Below, one piece after another: positions 17,755 through 26,546 of a DNA stretch of 64,000 nucleotides. The notes under the pieces were generated by a model. The model searched no databases, was not told where the DNA came from, and saw only the letters and a list, made by a program, of their open reading frames with translations. Every line of letters begins with the position of its first letter. The stretch's first letter is position 1. Location: positions 27,691-91,690 of the forward strand of contig NZ_JAMXLH010000030.1 in NCBI RefSeq assembly GCF_024281035.1. The letters are read 5' to 3'. The stretch is from Paraburkholderia sp. (lineage in GTDB: Bacteria > Pseudomonadota > Gammaproteobacteria > Burkholderiales > Burkholderiaceae). A program made the position numbers and the translations under genes.

Positions 17755-18957
17755 TCAGGCGATCTGCAACAGCAGGCCCTTGAGATACTCGCCTTCCGGG
17801 AACGCCGTGAGCAGCGGATGATCGACGCCCGCGCCGAGGCGCTTGAGGATGCGCGCGTCGACTTTCGCGTCGGCGGCTGCGCCCGCGACGATCTTCTGGA
17901 AAAGATCCGCATCGATCGCGCCCGAGCACGAATACGTGAAGAGCAGGCCACCCGGACGCAGCAGCTTGAACCCGGTGAGGTTGATGTCCTTGTACGCGCG
18001 CGCCGCGCGGTCGACGTGCTCGCGCGACGCGGCGAACTTCGGCGGATCGAGCACGACGAGGTCGAAACGCTCGCCCTCGTCGTGCAGGCGGCGCAGCGTC
18101 TTGAAGGCGTCGGCGTCGAGCCAGGCGGCGCGGGCCGCGTCGAACCCGTTCGCTTCGACGTTCTTCTGCGCGGTCGCGAGCGCGTCGCCCGACGAGTCGA
18201 TCGACACCACGCGTTTTGCGCCGCCCTTCATCGCCGCGAGCGAGAAGCCGCCGGTATAGCAGAAGCAGTTGAGCACCTCGCGCTCGCGCGCGAAGGTCTG
18301 CACGAGCGCGCGGTTGTCGCGCTGATCGACGTAGAACCCGGTCTTGTGGCCGTTGCGCACGTCGACGTGATAGCGCACGCCGTTCTCGCTCGTCACGATG
18401 GTTGCGGGCGGCTCGTCGCCCGCGAGCAGCCCGGTGATCTGCTCAAGCCCTTCTTTTTCTCGGATCGACACGTCCGAGCGCTCATAGACGTTCGGGCAGC
18501 CGGTCGCGCTCGTGAGCGCGGCGACGATGGCTTCCTTCCACGCCTCGACGCCGGCCGCCATGAACTGGCAGACGAGCTGGCCGCGTCCGTTTGCGCCGTC
18601 TTCGACGTAGTGATCGACGATCAGGCCCGGCAGGCCGTCCGCCTCGCCGAAGATCAGGCGCACGGCGCCGGTGCCGGTCACCATCGCCTGGCGGTGCGCG
18701 ACGGCGCGCTGCACGCGGCGCTTGAAGAACGCGTGATCGATGGGTTCGTTCTCGTCGAAGCTCCAGACGCGCACGCGGATCTGCGAGTGCGGGCTGTAGG
18801 CGGCGCGCGCGAGAAAGCGTCCGTCGTGCGCGCGCACGATCACGGTTGCGCCCGCGGCGGGCTTGCCTTCGACGCGGTCGATCGCAGTCGCGTAGACCCA
18901 CGGATGGCGGCGCGCCAGGGATTTTTCTTTCGACGGTTTGAGCGTGACGATATTCAT
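17755..18957 (-). CDS. rlmI: 23S rRNA (cytosine1962-C5)-methyltransferase RlmI
   Basis: This 400-residue SAM-dependent methyltransferase matches the RlmI/RlmK-L C-terminal architecture: an N-terminal PUA domain (residues 1-75, beginning IVTLKPSKEKSLARRHPWVY), a central EEHEE domain, and a Rossmann methyltransferase. GFYVDQRDNR precedes motif I VLNCFCYTGGFSLAAMKGG. Motif IV is VVLDPPKFA, and FTYSCSGAID carries the second catalytic Cys of m5C enzymes. The ATG at 18957 gives the usual length. The substrate assignment to C1962 follows the family. It is 80 bases downstream of xerC and probably separately transcribed. Confidence 0.9.
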   Translation of the reverse strand: MNIVTLKPSKEKSLARRHPWVYATAIDRVEGKPAAGATVIVRAHDGRFLARAAYSPHSQIRVRVWSFDENEPIDHAFFKRRVQRAVAHRQAMVTGTGAVRLIFGEADGLPGLIVDHYVEDGANGRGQLVCQFMAAGVEAWKEAIVAALTSATGCPNVYERSDVSIREKEGLEQITGLLAGDEPPATIVTSENGVRYHVDVRNGHKTGFYVDQRDNRALVQTFAREREVLNCFCYTGGFSLAAMKGGAKRVVSIDSSGDALATAQKNVEANGFDAARAAWLDADAFKTLRRLHDEGERFDLVVLDPPKFAASREHVDRAARAYKDINLTGFKLLRPGGLLFTYSCSGAIDADLFQKIVAGAAADAKVDARILKRLGAGVDHPLLTAFPEGEYLKGLLLQIA

Positions 18958-19037
18958 GATGTGTTCAATACAGAAAGCCGGCGCGCGCGGCGGCTGGCTC
19001 AGGTCGCCAGGCCACCGCGCCGATGCGCCGCAGCGCG

Positions 19038-19976
19038 TCAGCCGCGCTTTTTCGCGCGTGGATGCGCGGTGTCGTAGACCCGCGCGAGATGCTGGAAATC
19101 GAGCGACGTATAGACCTGGGTGGCCGCGATGCTCGCGTGGCCGAGCAGTTCCTGCACCGCGCGCAGGTCGCCGCTCGATTGCAGGAGGTGGGTCGCGAAC
19201 GAGTGCCGCAGCACGTGCGGGTGGACGTTGGCCGGAATGCCGGCTGCGAGCGCCGCGCGCTTCACGCGTTCGCGCACGACGCCGGGCGACATGCGGTTGC
19301 CGCGCACGGAGAGGAAGAGCGGGGCGTCGTCGTGCTTGACGAGCGTGTCGCGCACGGCGAGCCAGGCGTCGATGGCGTCGAGCGCCTTGCGCCCGACCGG
19401 CACGACGCGATGCCGGTTGCCCTTGCCGTGCACTTCGACTTCGGCGGCGTCGCGCTTGAGCCAGCCTGCCGATTCGTAGCCGTCACGCTTCGCGTAGCGT
19501 ACGTCGAGGCCCACGAGTTCGGCGAGCCGCAGCCCGGACGAGTAGAACAGTTCGAGTATCGCGTGATCGCGCAGCGCTTCGGCGTCGTTGCCGCCGGCCG
19601 CAGCCGGGCTGCGGGCTTCCATCAGACGCTGCGCGTCGTCGACGGAGAGCGCCTTCGGCAGCGTCTTCGCGCGCTTGGGCGCGCGCACGGCCGCCACGGG
19701 GTTCGCGTCGAGTTCGATTCGTCCCGCCAGCCAGCGATAAAACGCGCGCCATGCCGACAGCCGGTGCGCGATCGAGCGCGCCGAGAGCCCGCCCGCGTGT
19801 GCGCGAGAAACGGCGCCGCGCACGTCGGCCGGCGTGATCTTTTCGAGCGGGCGCTCGCCTGCGAGCTTCTTCAGCTCGTCGAGTTCGTGCGTGTAGCCGC
19901 GCAGCGTGTGCGCCGACAGCCGCCGCTCGTGTTCGAGACTGGCGAGGTAGTCGGCGATCGGATCGGTCGAGGTCAC
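19038..19976 (-). CDS. xerC: Tyrosine recombinase XerC
   Basis: XerC resolves chromosome dimers at dif together with XerD. The N-terminal SAM-like core-binding domain covers residues 1-90, and the catalytic domain carries the Arg of SSGLRLAELVG, the HVLRHSFATHLL box, the second His in ELLGHASIAATQ and the nucleophilic Tyr in VYTSLD. The start is a GTG at 19976 without a strong ribosome binding site, giving 312 residues. The order dapF, DUF484, xerC is conserved in many proteobacteria and supports XerC rather than a mobile integrase. Confidence 0.95.
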   Translation of the reverse strand: MTSTDPIADYLASLEHERRLSAHTLRGYTHELDELKKLAGERPLEKITPADVRGAVSRAHAGGLSARSIAHRLSAWRAFYRWLAGRIELDANPVAAVRAPKRAKTLPKALSVDDAQRLMEARSPAAAGGNDAEALRDHAILELFYSSGLRLAELVGLDVRYAKRDGYESAGWLKRDAAEVEVHGKGNRHRVVPVGRKALDAIDAWLAVRDTLVKHDDAPLFLSVRGNRMSPGVVRERVKRAALAAGIPANVHPHVLRHSFATHLLQSSGDLRAVQELLGHASIAATQVYTSLDFQHLARVYDTAHPRAKKRG

Positions 19977-20028
19977 GATGGGCGGCGTTTCAGGCGAGCG
20001 GTGGGTGCGTGCGGTGCGCTTAGTGCGC

Positions 20029-20712
20029 TCAGTGCGGCAGCAGGCGCGTGAGCGCCGCGCTTGCGAGTGCGCCGATCTGCGTGAGGAAATCCGTGGCCAT
20101 CCCCTCGTGGAAGCGGCGCGGATCCGGCGAGCCCATCACCAGCAGGCCGAACGCGTTGCCTTCGGTTTCGGCATGGCCGCCGGCGCCGGGCGCGCGCAGC
20201 GCCACCAGTGCGACCGATTGCGTTTCGCCGTCGGCAGGGTCGAGCCACTGTGCGGCTTCGAAACCCGAATTCGCGCCGCAGTACGGCACCGTGAGGCTGT
20301 TCGCGAAGAGCCGCACTTCTTCGCCGGTCTGGCGCGCGAAGTCGGACTGGCCGTAGGCTTCGGCCACGTCCCAGACACGCAGCGCGGCCTGCGGCACCTC
20401 GAACACGTCGCGCAGGTTCTCGGAGATGGCGCGGGGCAGGGCGTATGGATCGCGCTCGGCGATCACGCGCGTCGTCCAGCGGCCGAACTTCGTCGCGATG
20501 CTGTCGTTCTCGTGGCCGTAGCGCAGCAATTCGGAAAGACGGCGCTCGAGATGCTTGTTCTTCTCGCGCAGCATTTCCATCTGCCGCTCCTGCAGCGACA
20601 CGGCGGCCTTGCCGTGAGGATTGCCGAGCTTGATCGTCGTGAGCAGTTCGGCATGCTCGACGAAGAATTCGGGGTTGGCGAGCAGGTAGTCGGCGACTTC
20701 TCGATCGTTCAT
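20029..20712 (-). CDS. DUF484 family protein
   Basis: This 227-residue cytoplasmic protein belongs to DUF484, a GAF-like domain family usually found between dapF and xerC. It starts MNDREVADYLLANPEFF, has the conserved ERQMEMLREKN coiled-coil segment at residues 40-60, and a GAF-like alpha/beta domain from about 70 to 220 (FGLLVMGSPDPRRFHEGM). The biochemical role is unknown. An upstream in-frame start at 20835 would add a low-complexity leader and is not supported. It sits 52 bases before xerC and probably shares its transcript. Confidence 0.9.
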   Translation of the reverse strand: MNDREVADYLLANPEFFVEHAELLTTIKLGNPHGKAAVSLQERQMEMLREKNKHLERRLSELLRYGHENDSIATKFGRWTTRVIAERDPYALPRAISENLRDVFEVPQAALRVWDVAEAYGQSDFARQTGEEVRLFANSLTVPYCGANSGFEAAQWLDPADGETQSVALVALRAPGAGGHAETEGNAFGLLVMGSPDPRRFHEGMATDFLTQIGALASAALTRLLPH

Positions 20713-20789
20713 GTTGTCGGTGCGTGGTTGACGTGAGGCGCGCCGGGCGCGCAATCGATGAAGCGTTATAAGCGGTGAGGTCAAGCTGC

Positions 20790-20850
20790 GAATCCGGCAC
20801 TGGCACTGGCGGCACACCGGCGGCACCGGCGGCATTGATGGCGCTGGCGG
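20790..20850. repeat. 9-bp GGCGGCACC-type tandem repeat 3' of dapF
   Basis: The stretch reads ggcactggcactggcggcac then accggcggcaccggcggcat, with units of six to nine bases, between the dapF stop and the DUF484 start. It has no open frame I can support. Confidence 0.45.
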
Positions 20851-20897
20851 CTTACGCTGCCGCGCGGCGAACCGCTCAGTGCATTCACTCAGGGCCC

Positions 20898-21764
20898 TCA
20901 GTCGGCCAGTTCGATTTCACCCTCGAAAACGGTCGTGGCGGGACCCGCCATCATGAGCGCCGCGGATTCGTCGCGCGCGCCGTCCCAGGCAATCGTGAGC
21001 ATGCCGCCGTGCGTGTGCACCTTGACCGGCGAATCGAGCAGTCCGCGCCGGATGCCCGCGGCCACGGCCGCGCAGGCGCCCGTGCCGCACGCGAGCGTTT
21101 CGCCCGCGCCGCGCTCGTAGACGCGCAGACGGACCTCGTTGCGCGAGACGACCTGCATGAAGCCGGCGTTGACCTTCTTCGGAAAGCGCGCATGCGCCTC
21201 GATCACGGGGCCTTCGACGAGCACCGGCCAGGCTTCGACGTCGTCGACCACCTGCACCGCGTGCGGGTTGCCCATCGAAACAGCCGAAATCCAGCGGGTC
21301 TTGCCGCCGACGTCGAACGGCCAGAGCGTGTCGTTGCCTTCGCGTCGGCCTTCCAGTCCGCTGGCGTCGAACGGCACGCGCGCGGGTTCGAACACCGGGC
21401 TGCCCATGTCGACGACGACTTCGCCGTTTTCCTGCATGGCGAGCGTGATCGTGCCGTTTTGCACCTGCACGCGCACGCGGCTCGCATCGGTGAGCCTGCG
21501 CTCGCGCACGAACTTCACGAAGCAGCGCGCGCCGTTGCCGCAATGCTCCACTTCGCCGCCGTCACAGTTGAAGATGCGATAGCGGAAATCGACACCCTCG
21601 ATGGTCGGCTTCTCGACCAGCAGCAACTGGTCGGCGCCGACGCCGAAATGGCGGTCGGCGAGCGCGCGCACGTGCTCGGGCGTGAGCGCGAGCGGCTGGC
21701 TGTAGCCATCGAGCACGACGAAGTCGTTACCCGCGCCGTGCATTTTGGTGAATTTGAGTTTCAT
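20898..21764 (-). CDS. dapF: Diaminopimelate epimerase
   Basis: DapF converts LL- to meso-diaminopimelate for lysine and peptidoglycan synthesis. The two catalytic cysteines are in HCGNGARCF (Cys75) and LACGTGACA in the C-terminal lobe. [20 protein letters not shown] is the family N-terminus and fixes the ATG at 21764, giving 288 residues; no strong ribosome binding site is visible. It follows lpxL by 84 bases and precedes DUF484 and xerC on the same strand. Confidence 0.97.
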   Translation of the reverse strand: MKLKFTKMHGAGNDFVVLDGYSQPLALTPEHVRALADRHFGVGADQLLLVEKPTIEGVDFRYRIFNCDGGEVEHCGNGARCFVKFVRERRLTDASRVRVQVQNGTITLAMQENGEVVVDMGSPVFEPARVPFDASGLEGRREGNDTLWPFDVGGKTRWISAVSMGNPHAVQVVDDVEAWPVLVEGPVIEAHARFPKKVNAGFMQVVSRNEVRLRVYERGAGETLACGTGACAAVAAGIRRGLLDSPVKVHTHGGMLTIAWDGARDESAALMMAGPATTVFEGEIELAD

Positions 21765-21848
21765 GCCGCTATTGTAAGTGAGGCCCGCGCGTTCGCCACG
21801 CAACCCGCATGCACCCCGCATGTCCCCTGTAAGGCGGTCGCGGCCCGC

Positions 21849-22733
21849 TCAGTACACGCCCGGTTCGCCGGGCGGGCGGGTCTTGAAGCGCTTGTGGACC
21901 CAGTAATACTGCTCGGGAATGCGGGGAATCTGCTCTTCGAGGAACGCGTTCATGCGGCGCGCGTCGAGGTCGTCGTCGCCGGTCGGGTAGTTGTCCCACG
22001 GCTTGAAGATCTTCAGGCGATAGCCCTTGTAGTTCGGCAGCACCTCGCCGATGAACGGCACCACCTGCGCGCGTCCCACCTGCGCGAGGCGCCCCACGGC
22101 GGTCAGCGTGCACGCGGGCACGCCGAAGAACGGCACGAAGGTCGAATTGCGCGCGCCGTAGTCCATATCCGCACCGAGCATCACGGGTTTTCTGTCGCGC
22201 AGCCAGCGCAGCACGACGCGCGCGCTGTCCGCGCGGCTCACCATTTCCGCGCCGAAGCGGCTGCGGCCCCATTTCGCCGCCGCCTCGAATTCGGGGTTCG
22301 AGAACGGCTGATACAGCGAGCCGCACGGCCGGTGCAGCGAATAGTTGAGGAACATCGAGCCGGCCTCGATGCCGACGAAGTGCAGGCCGAGGAACAGCGT
22401 GGGCGGCAGATCGGGATCGGTGAGATCGACTTCGCTGTCGAGCACGAAGAGCTTTTCGAGCTTCTTCGCCGAGGCGAACCACTGCACGCTGCGCTCCATA
22501 TAGCTGCGGATCGCGTGGCGAAAGTGCAATCCCGCGACTTCCTCGCGCTTTTCCTCGCTCCACTCGGGAAAGCACAGCCGGAGATTGGTATGGACGACGC
22601 GCTTGCGCCGGCTCGGGATCTTGTAGAGCAGCCAGCCGAGGCCGTCGCCGAGACGGGCGACGAACCCGTAGGGCAGGATCGCGAACAGCTTGAGCAGGCC
22701 GATCGCGAAGCGGGAACCGAGCTTGCCTAGCAT
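21849..22733 (-). CDS. lpxL: Lipid A biosynthesis lauroyl acyltransferase
   Basis: This is an LpxL/HtrB-type inner-membrane acyltransferase that adds a secondary acyl chain to Kdo-lipid A. An N-terminal hydrophobic helix (residues 10-25) anchors it. The HX4E catalytic motif is HFVGIE at residues 118-123, followed by YQPFSNPEFEAAAKWGR and VMLGADMDYGARNS, which are conserved in the family. Length is 294 residues. The acyl chain used cannot be told from sequence; LpxL and LpxM paralogs are similar. The gene diverges from metK. Confidence 0.92.
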   Translation of the reverse strand: MLGKLGSRFAIGLLKLFAILPYGFVARLGDGLGWLLYKIPSRRKRVVHTNLRLCFPEWSEEKREEVAGLHFRHAIRSYMERSVQWFASAKKLEKLFVLDSEVDLTDPDLPPTLFLGLHFVGIEAGSMFLNYSLHRPCGSLYQPFSNPEFEAAAKWGRSRFGAEMVSRADSARVVLRWLRDRKPVMLGADMDYGARNSTFVPFFGVPACTLTAVGRLAQVGRAQVVPFIGEVLPNYKGYRLKIFKPWDNYPTGDDDLDARRMNAFLEEQIPRIPEQYYWVHKRFKTRPPGEPGVY

Positions 22734-22828
22734 GCGACGGCTCCCTGGATGGCCGCGAACGCGGGAACGGAAAGGAAGGCTGGCGGAAATGCGGGGGCGG
22801 ATGCGGGAGACTGCACGCGAAGGGGCTC

Positions 22829-22856
22829 TGTGACAAATTAGGGAAGACGCTATAAT
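22829..22856 (+). promoter_or_regulatory. Putative sigma-70 promoter of metK
   Basis: A perfect TATAAT (22851-22856) is preceded at 15-17 bases by TGTGACA. Transcription would start at about 22862, at the base of the leader hairpin. Confidence 0.6.
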
Positions 22857-22860
22857 ACGG

Positions 22861-23040
22861 GCTTCGCCGAGTTAATAGACAACTTGCGGGGCGAAGACGG
22901 TTCGTGCCGGATTTTCGTCGATCGATCGATCGTCAGGCGCGCCCCGGGCAGGTAATCCGCTAAAGCGTCGCCGCTTCAAGGCTCCCGAAGCTGGCTACGT
23001 GAAATCAACCGTCACCAGCTTAAAGAAAGGAGTTCAGAGC
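22861..23040 (+). promoter_or_regulatory. Structured metK leader, candidate riboswitch
   Basis: The 180-base leader can fold into at least three hairpins. CTTCGCC (22862-22868) pairs with GGCGAAG (22890-22896) and encloses AGTT/AACT. AAGCG/CGCTT lies at 22963-22976. AAGCTG (22988-22993) pairs with CAGCTT (23016-23021), with GTGA/TCAC inside, and ends seven bases before the AGGAG ribosome binding site. A self-complementary gatcgatcgatc lies between. It does not match the SAM-II consensus seen upstream of metX, and I do not recognise it as a named class. Confidence 0.5.
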
Positions 23041-24228
23041 GTGGCAAACGACTATTTCTTCACTTCCGAATCGGTTTCGGAAGGCCATCCGGACAAGGTC
23101 GCTGACCAGATCTCGGACGCGATCCTCGACGCCATCCTCGCCCAGGACAAATACTCCCGCGTTGCAGCAGAAACGCTGTGCAACACGGGTCTCGTCGTCC
23201 TCGCCGGTGAAATCACCACGACCGCGAACGTCGATTACATCCAGGTCGCGCGCGACACGATCAAGCGCATCGGCTACGACAACACCGATTACGGCATCGA
23301 CTACCGCGGCTGCGCGGTGCTCGTCGCTTACGACAAGCAGTCGCCGGACATCGCCCAGGGCGTGGACCGCGCGCACGACAACAACCTCGATCAGGGCGCG
23401 GGCGACCAGGGCCTGATGTTCGGTTACGCGTGCGACGAAACGACCGAGCTGATGCCGCTGCCGATCCACCTCTCGCACCGCCTCGTCGAGCGCCAGTCGA
23501 ACCTGCGCCGTGACGGCCGTCTGCCCTGGCTGCGCCCCGATGCGAAGTCGCAGGTGACGATCCGCTACGTCGACGGCAAGCCGCACGCGATCGACACGGT
23601 CGTGCTCTCCACGCAGCATTCGCCGGACATCGACCTCGCCACGCTGCGCGAAGCCGTGATCGAGGAAGTCATCAAGCCGGTGCTCCCGGCCGAACTCATC
23701 AAGGGCGAGATCAAGTACCTCGTGAACCCGACCGGCCGGTTCGTGATCGGCGGCCCGCAAGGCGACTGCGGTCTCACGGGTCGCAAGATCATCGTCGATA
23801 CGTACGGCGGCGCGGCGCCGCACGGCGGCGGCGCGTTCTCGGGCAAGGATCCGTCGAAGGTGGACCGCTCGGCGGCCTACGCCGGCCGTTATGTCGCGAA
23901 GAACATCGTGGCCGCGGGCCTCGCGTCGCGCTGCCTGATCCAGGTGTCGTACGCAATCGGCGTCGCGCAGCCCACGTCGGTGATGGTCAACACGTTCGGC
24001 ACGGGCAAGGTCTCGGACGCGACGATCACGCAGCTCGTGCGCGAGCATTTCGACCTGCGTCCGAAGGGCATCATCCAGATGCTCGACCTGCTGCGCCCGA
24101 TCTACGAAAAGACCGCCGCTTACGGCCACTTCGGCCGCGAAGAGCCGGAATTCTCGTGGGAAACGACCGACAAGGCGCTCGCGCTGGCCGAAGCCGCCGG
24201 CACGGAGCCGGTGGGCGCGCTCGCGTAA
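23041..24228 (+). CDS. metK: S-adenosylmethionine synthetase
   Basis: MetK makes SAM from methionine and ATP in the cytoplasm. [20 protein letters not shown] opens the protein; [16 protein letters not shown] is the ATP/methionine-site signature and [19 protein letters not shown] the phosphate-binding loop. The start is a GTG at 23041 with AAAGGAG eight bases upstream, giving 395 residues, normal for Burkholderiales; in-frame codons further upstream belong to the leader hairpin. It is monocistronic, with its own promoter, structured leader and terminator. Confidence 0.98.
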   Translation: MANDYFFTSESVSEGHPDKVADQISDAILDAILAQDKYSRVAAETLCNTGLVVLAGEITTTANVDYIQVARDTIKRIGYDNTDYGIDYRGCAVLVAYDKQSPDIAQGVDRAHDNNLDQGAGDQGLMFGYACDETTELMPLPIHLSHRLVERQSNLRRDGRLPWLRPDAKSQVTIRYVDGKPHAIDTVVLSTQHSPDIDLATLREAVIEEVIKPVLPAELIKGEIKYLVNPTGRFVIGGPQGDCGLTGRKIIVDTYGGAAPHGGGAFSGKDPSKVDRSAAYAGRYVAKNIVAAGLASRCLIQVSYAIGVAQPTSVMVNTFGTGKVSDATITQLVREHFDLRPKGIIQMLDLLRPIYEKTAAYGHFGREEPEFSWETTDKALALAEAAGTEPVGALA

Positions 24229-24303
24229 CAGGACGCAATCGGGCCGCGGTTTGGCCCGGGTCGTATGGCCGGTGCAACGCCGGCCTGTGACTGAAAAACC
24301 GAT

Positions 24304-24342
24304 AAAAAACCCCGCTCGGCGTAATGCCTTGCGGGGTTTTTT
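24304..24342 (+). terminator. Rho-independent terminator of metK
   Basis: AAAAAACCCCGC pairs with GCGGGGTTTTTT across a 15-base loop that holds a small GGC/GCC inner pair. The T-run is on the plus strand, 75 bases after the metK stop. Confidence 0.93.
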
Positions 24343-24366
24343 CGTTTCTGCGCCGGGTGGGGCAAT

Positions 24367-24771
24367 TTATCGCATCGCGAACGCAAACCATCCCATGCTG
24401 CTTGCGGACGTGCGGCGCGGACGGCGCGCGTTATGCGGCGCCGGACTGGCCGCCGTCGTGCCGACGGCGCTGAATGCGCGCAGCGGCGTTTTCGGCCGAT
24501 AGAGCAGCGTGCGCAGCGAGAAATGCCGTGCGCCCGATCGCATGCGCAGCACCGAGAAGAACGAGTGGAACCAGGCGCGCATGCCGTCGACGGGCCTCGC
24601 TTCGCGCACGTGCCCCGCGAGTGCGCGCGTGCGTGCCGCGTGATGGCGCAGCGCGCGCGTCACGTGACGGCGCGCGGGACGCGCCGCCTTCAGCGCGGCG
24701 CGGGTAATGCTGCTGGTGAAACCGTGGGTGAGGCTGGTGGTGAAGCGAGGGGTATCGAAAACGGTGTGCAT
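24367..24771 (-). CDS. Possible hypothetical basic protein, uncertain
   Basis: An open frame of 134 residues starts MHTVFDTPRFTTSLTHGF and is rich in Arg, Ala and His. It might form an amphipathic N-terminal helix (SSITRAALKAARPARRH). I do not recognise a family, there is no clear ribosome binding site before the ATG, and the residue composition is what G+C-rich noncoding DNA produces by chance. It is listed only because the region between metK and the PhyH gene is otherwise empty for 900 bases and the N-terminal 30 residues look less biased than the rest. Confidence 0.25.
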   Translation of the reverse strand: MHTVFDTPRFTTSLTHGFTSSITRAALKAARPARRHVTRALRHHAARTRALAGHVREARPVDGMRAWFHSFFSVLRMRSGARHFSLRTLLYRPKTPLRAFSAVGTTAASPAPHNARRPRRTSASSMGWFAFAMR

Positions 24772-25242
24772 GGTGTTGAGCGAAATCGGAGTCGAGATGC
24801 GCCTTGCATGGCGCTTCATCCGCAGCAGCAAACGTGCCTGCCCCGGAGAAATTCAAGAACAGTGCGCGCCCCACGGCTTACGCGTGGAGCAAGGATCGAA
24901 GCGACGCAACATACCTGCGCAAAACCTGCGCGAACCTGTGTCATGCGGCGGGCCATGCAGCGGTTGCCGGCCGCGCGTGCGTGCGAGAAAGGGGCTGCTG
25001 ACTGAAACAACATGCACGCGAGGCTACACGCGATTCGTGTCGTGCTGAAGTCGGTTAAACCCCCGCATCGGCGCGTGTCCGGCGCAGGCGATGACGCCCT
25101 TTGACGCCATGCCGGTGCACGCGCCCCAACGTCGTGCGCCGCGGGTAACGCTCGCTTCAGCGCAACCCCAGTCGCTCTACAATCGAACGGCCGGCACGCA
25201 CATGCGCGCCGGATGCCAAAGACATCGAACAACGGGCGTCCC
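24772..25242. other. Gap with no supported gene
   Basis: I see no gene, terminator or clear promoter in this 470-base stretch upstream of the PhyH-type gene. Small frames in it lack family resemblance. Confidence 0.35.
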
Positions 25243-26004
25243 ATGTCACTTCAATCAAAGAAAGAACAGGTGCAGGCGCTGCGCGATCACGGCTTCGTCG
25301 TGGTGCCGGGGCTCGTCTCGCCCGAGCGTTGCGAAGAACTCAGGCGCATCGCACAAACGCAACTGCGCGAAGCTGCCGCGCCGCTCGAATTCGAAGCCGA
25401 TTTGCGCTATCCCGGCGCGCCGTCGTCGAAGGACGCACCCGGCGGGCATACGGTGCGGCGTCTGCTCGACGCGTACGCGCGCCACGCGCGCTTTCGCGAA
25501 TGGGCGATTTCCCCCGACATCGTCGGCTGGATGGAACTGTATTTCGGCGATATGCCGGTGCTGTCGCGCGCGCATCACAACTGCATGATGACGAAGCATC
25601 CGGCGTACGGCAGCCTGACCGGCTGGCATCGCGACGTGCGCTACTGGTCGTTCGAACGCGACGATCTCGTTTCCGTCTGGCTCGCGCTCGGGCCCGAGAC
25701 GGTCGAGAACGGCGGGCTGTGGTTCGTGCCGGGTTCGCACGAGCAGGCGTTCACGTCGGACCGGTTCGATGCCGCGAAATTCTTCCGTGCCGATGTGCCC
25801 GAGAACCGCGCGTGGATCGACCGCGCGGTGTCGCCGCCGCTGCAAACCGGCGACGTCGTGTTTTTTCACTGCAACACGCTGCATTCGGCGGGACAGAACC
25901 AGAGCGAACAGGTGAAGTTCTCGCTCGTGTTCACGTATCACGGCGCGAGCAACGTGCCGCTGCCGGGCACGCGCTCGGCGGGTATGCCGGAAGTGCGGCT
26001 CTGA
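25243..26004 (+). CDS. Phytanoyl-CoA dioxygenase (PhyH) family protein
   Basis: This is a non-haem Fe(II)/2-oxoglutarate-dependent oxygenase. The iron ligands are visible as the HxD of GWHRDVRYW and the distal His of FHCNTLHSAGQNQS, followed by VKFSLVFTYHG for the 2-oxoglutarate side. GLWFVPGSHEQAF is the usual PhyH loop. The ATG at 25243 (MSLQSKKEQVQALRDHGFV) gives 253 residues; an ATG at 25213 would add ten. PhyH proteins hydroxylate many unrelated substrates, from lipids to ectoine and antibiotics, and the neighbours do not reveal which applies. It is a single gene convergent with the DUF3185 gene. Confidence 0.85.
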   Translation: MSLQSKKEQVQALRDHGFVVVPGLVSPERCEELRRIAQTQLREAAAPLEFEADLRYPGAPSSKDAPGGHTVRRLLDAYARHARFREWAISPDIVGWMELYFGDMPVLSRAHHNCMMTKHPAYGSLTGWHRDVRYWSFERDDLVSVWLALGPETVENGGLWFVPGSHEQAFTSDRFDAAKFFRADVPENRAWIDRAVSPPLQTGDVVFFHCNTLHSAGQNQSEQVKFSLVFTYHGASNVPLPGTRSAGMPEVRL

Positions 26005-26041
26005 GCGACGCGACGGGCAGGGCGCTTGCGGCGTGCGCTGG

Positions 26042-26113
26042 TGCGTTGTCCGGTGCGTTGTCCGGTGCGTCGATCGGTGCGCTGTGCGGTGCGTTGATCT
26101 GTGCGTTGTGCGC
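26042..26113. repeat. Six 12-bp degenerate tandem repeats at a convergent junction
   Basis: Units tgcgttgtccgg (twice), tgcgtcgatcgg, tgcgctgtgcgg, tgcgttgatctg and tgcgttgtgcgc fill the space between the PhyH stop (26004) and the DUF3185 stop (26124). They are a multiple of three and would read as GALS/GALC-like tetrapeptides, but no gene reads through them. Confidence 0.7.
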
Positions 26114-26123
26114 CCCGGCGGCG

Positions 26124-26330
26124 TCAGCGCCGCCGCCCAGAAGCCGCGAGCCCCGTGAGCCCGGCGATGGTTGCCGCCACGCCGCCCACGATCAGCAGGA
26201 TCGTGCGATTGGTCGGCGCGCCCGTGAAAAGCCGCGACATGTCATTCGAAAACGAATGGAACGACTCGCCCGCGAAATACAGCAGCACTACGCCGCAGGC
26301 GAGCAGGGCAAACGAAATCGCTTTGACCAT
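26124..26330 (-). CDS. DUF3185 family small membrane protein
   Basis: A 68-residue protein with two transmembrane helices: MVKAISFALLACGVVLLYFAG at the N-terminus and ILLIVGGVAATIAGLTGLAA near the C-terminus, separated by the conserved SNDMSRLFTGAPTNRT. This is the DUF3185 layout. Function is unknown; relatives are inner-membrane proteins next to varied genes. The ATG at 26330 has AGAGGA five bases upstream. It ends with a basic GRRR tail, which would place the C-terminus in the cytoplasm. Confidence 0.85.
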   Translation of the reverse strand: MVKAISFALLACGVVLLYFAGESFHSFSNDMSRLFTGAPTNRTILLIVGGVAATIAGLTGLAASGRRR

Positions 26331-26546
26331 GGAAATCCTCTCGGGTAAGACGAACGTTGCAGTGTAGGCGAGCGGCGATGCCCGCGTCCATCGCGCCGCT
26401 GCCGATGACGCAATCCCGAAGAATGGGCCTCTGCGCAATGCAGGCGGATTCGCTACCATGTCAGCCTCTGCTGCGCGCCGCCGCGCGCGCTTGTTCCGCT
26501 TTTCCCGCTTTTTTCGCTTTTTCCCGCTTTCATCGAGGACGATTCC

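Noticed and set aside
19038..19976. Integrase of a mobile element
   Set aside because: The neighbourhood dapF-DUF484-xerC and the protein length match chromosomal XerC. There are no attachment repeats or cargo.
20775..22730. A 651-codon plus-strand frame antisense to dapF and lpxL
   Set aside because: Shadow of two well-supported enzymes. No recognisable domain.
22999..23040. metK start at an upstream in-frame codon adding 14 residues
   Set aside because: The region forms the last leader hairpin and the ribosome binding site. The GTG at 23041 gives the normal family N-terminus.
26042..26113. Possible CRISPR-like or coding GALS/GALC repeat
   Set aside because: Units are 12 bp, contiguous and degenerate with no spacers, and no gene reads through them.
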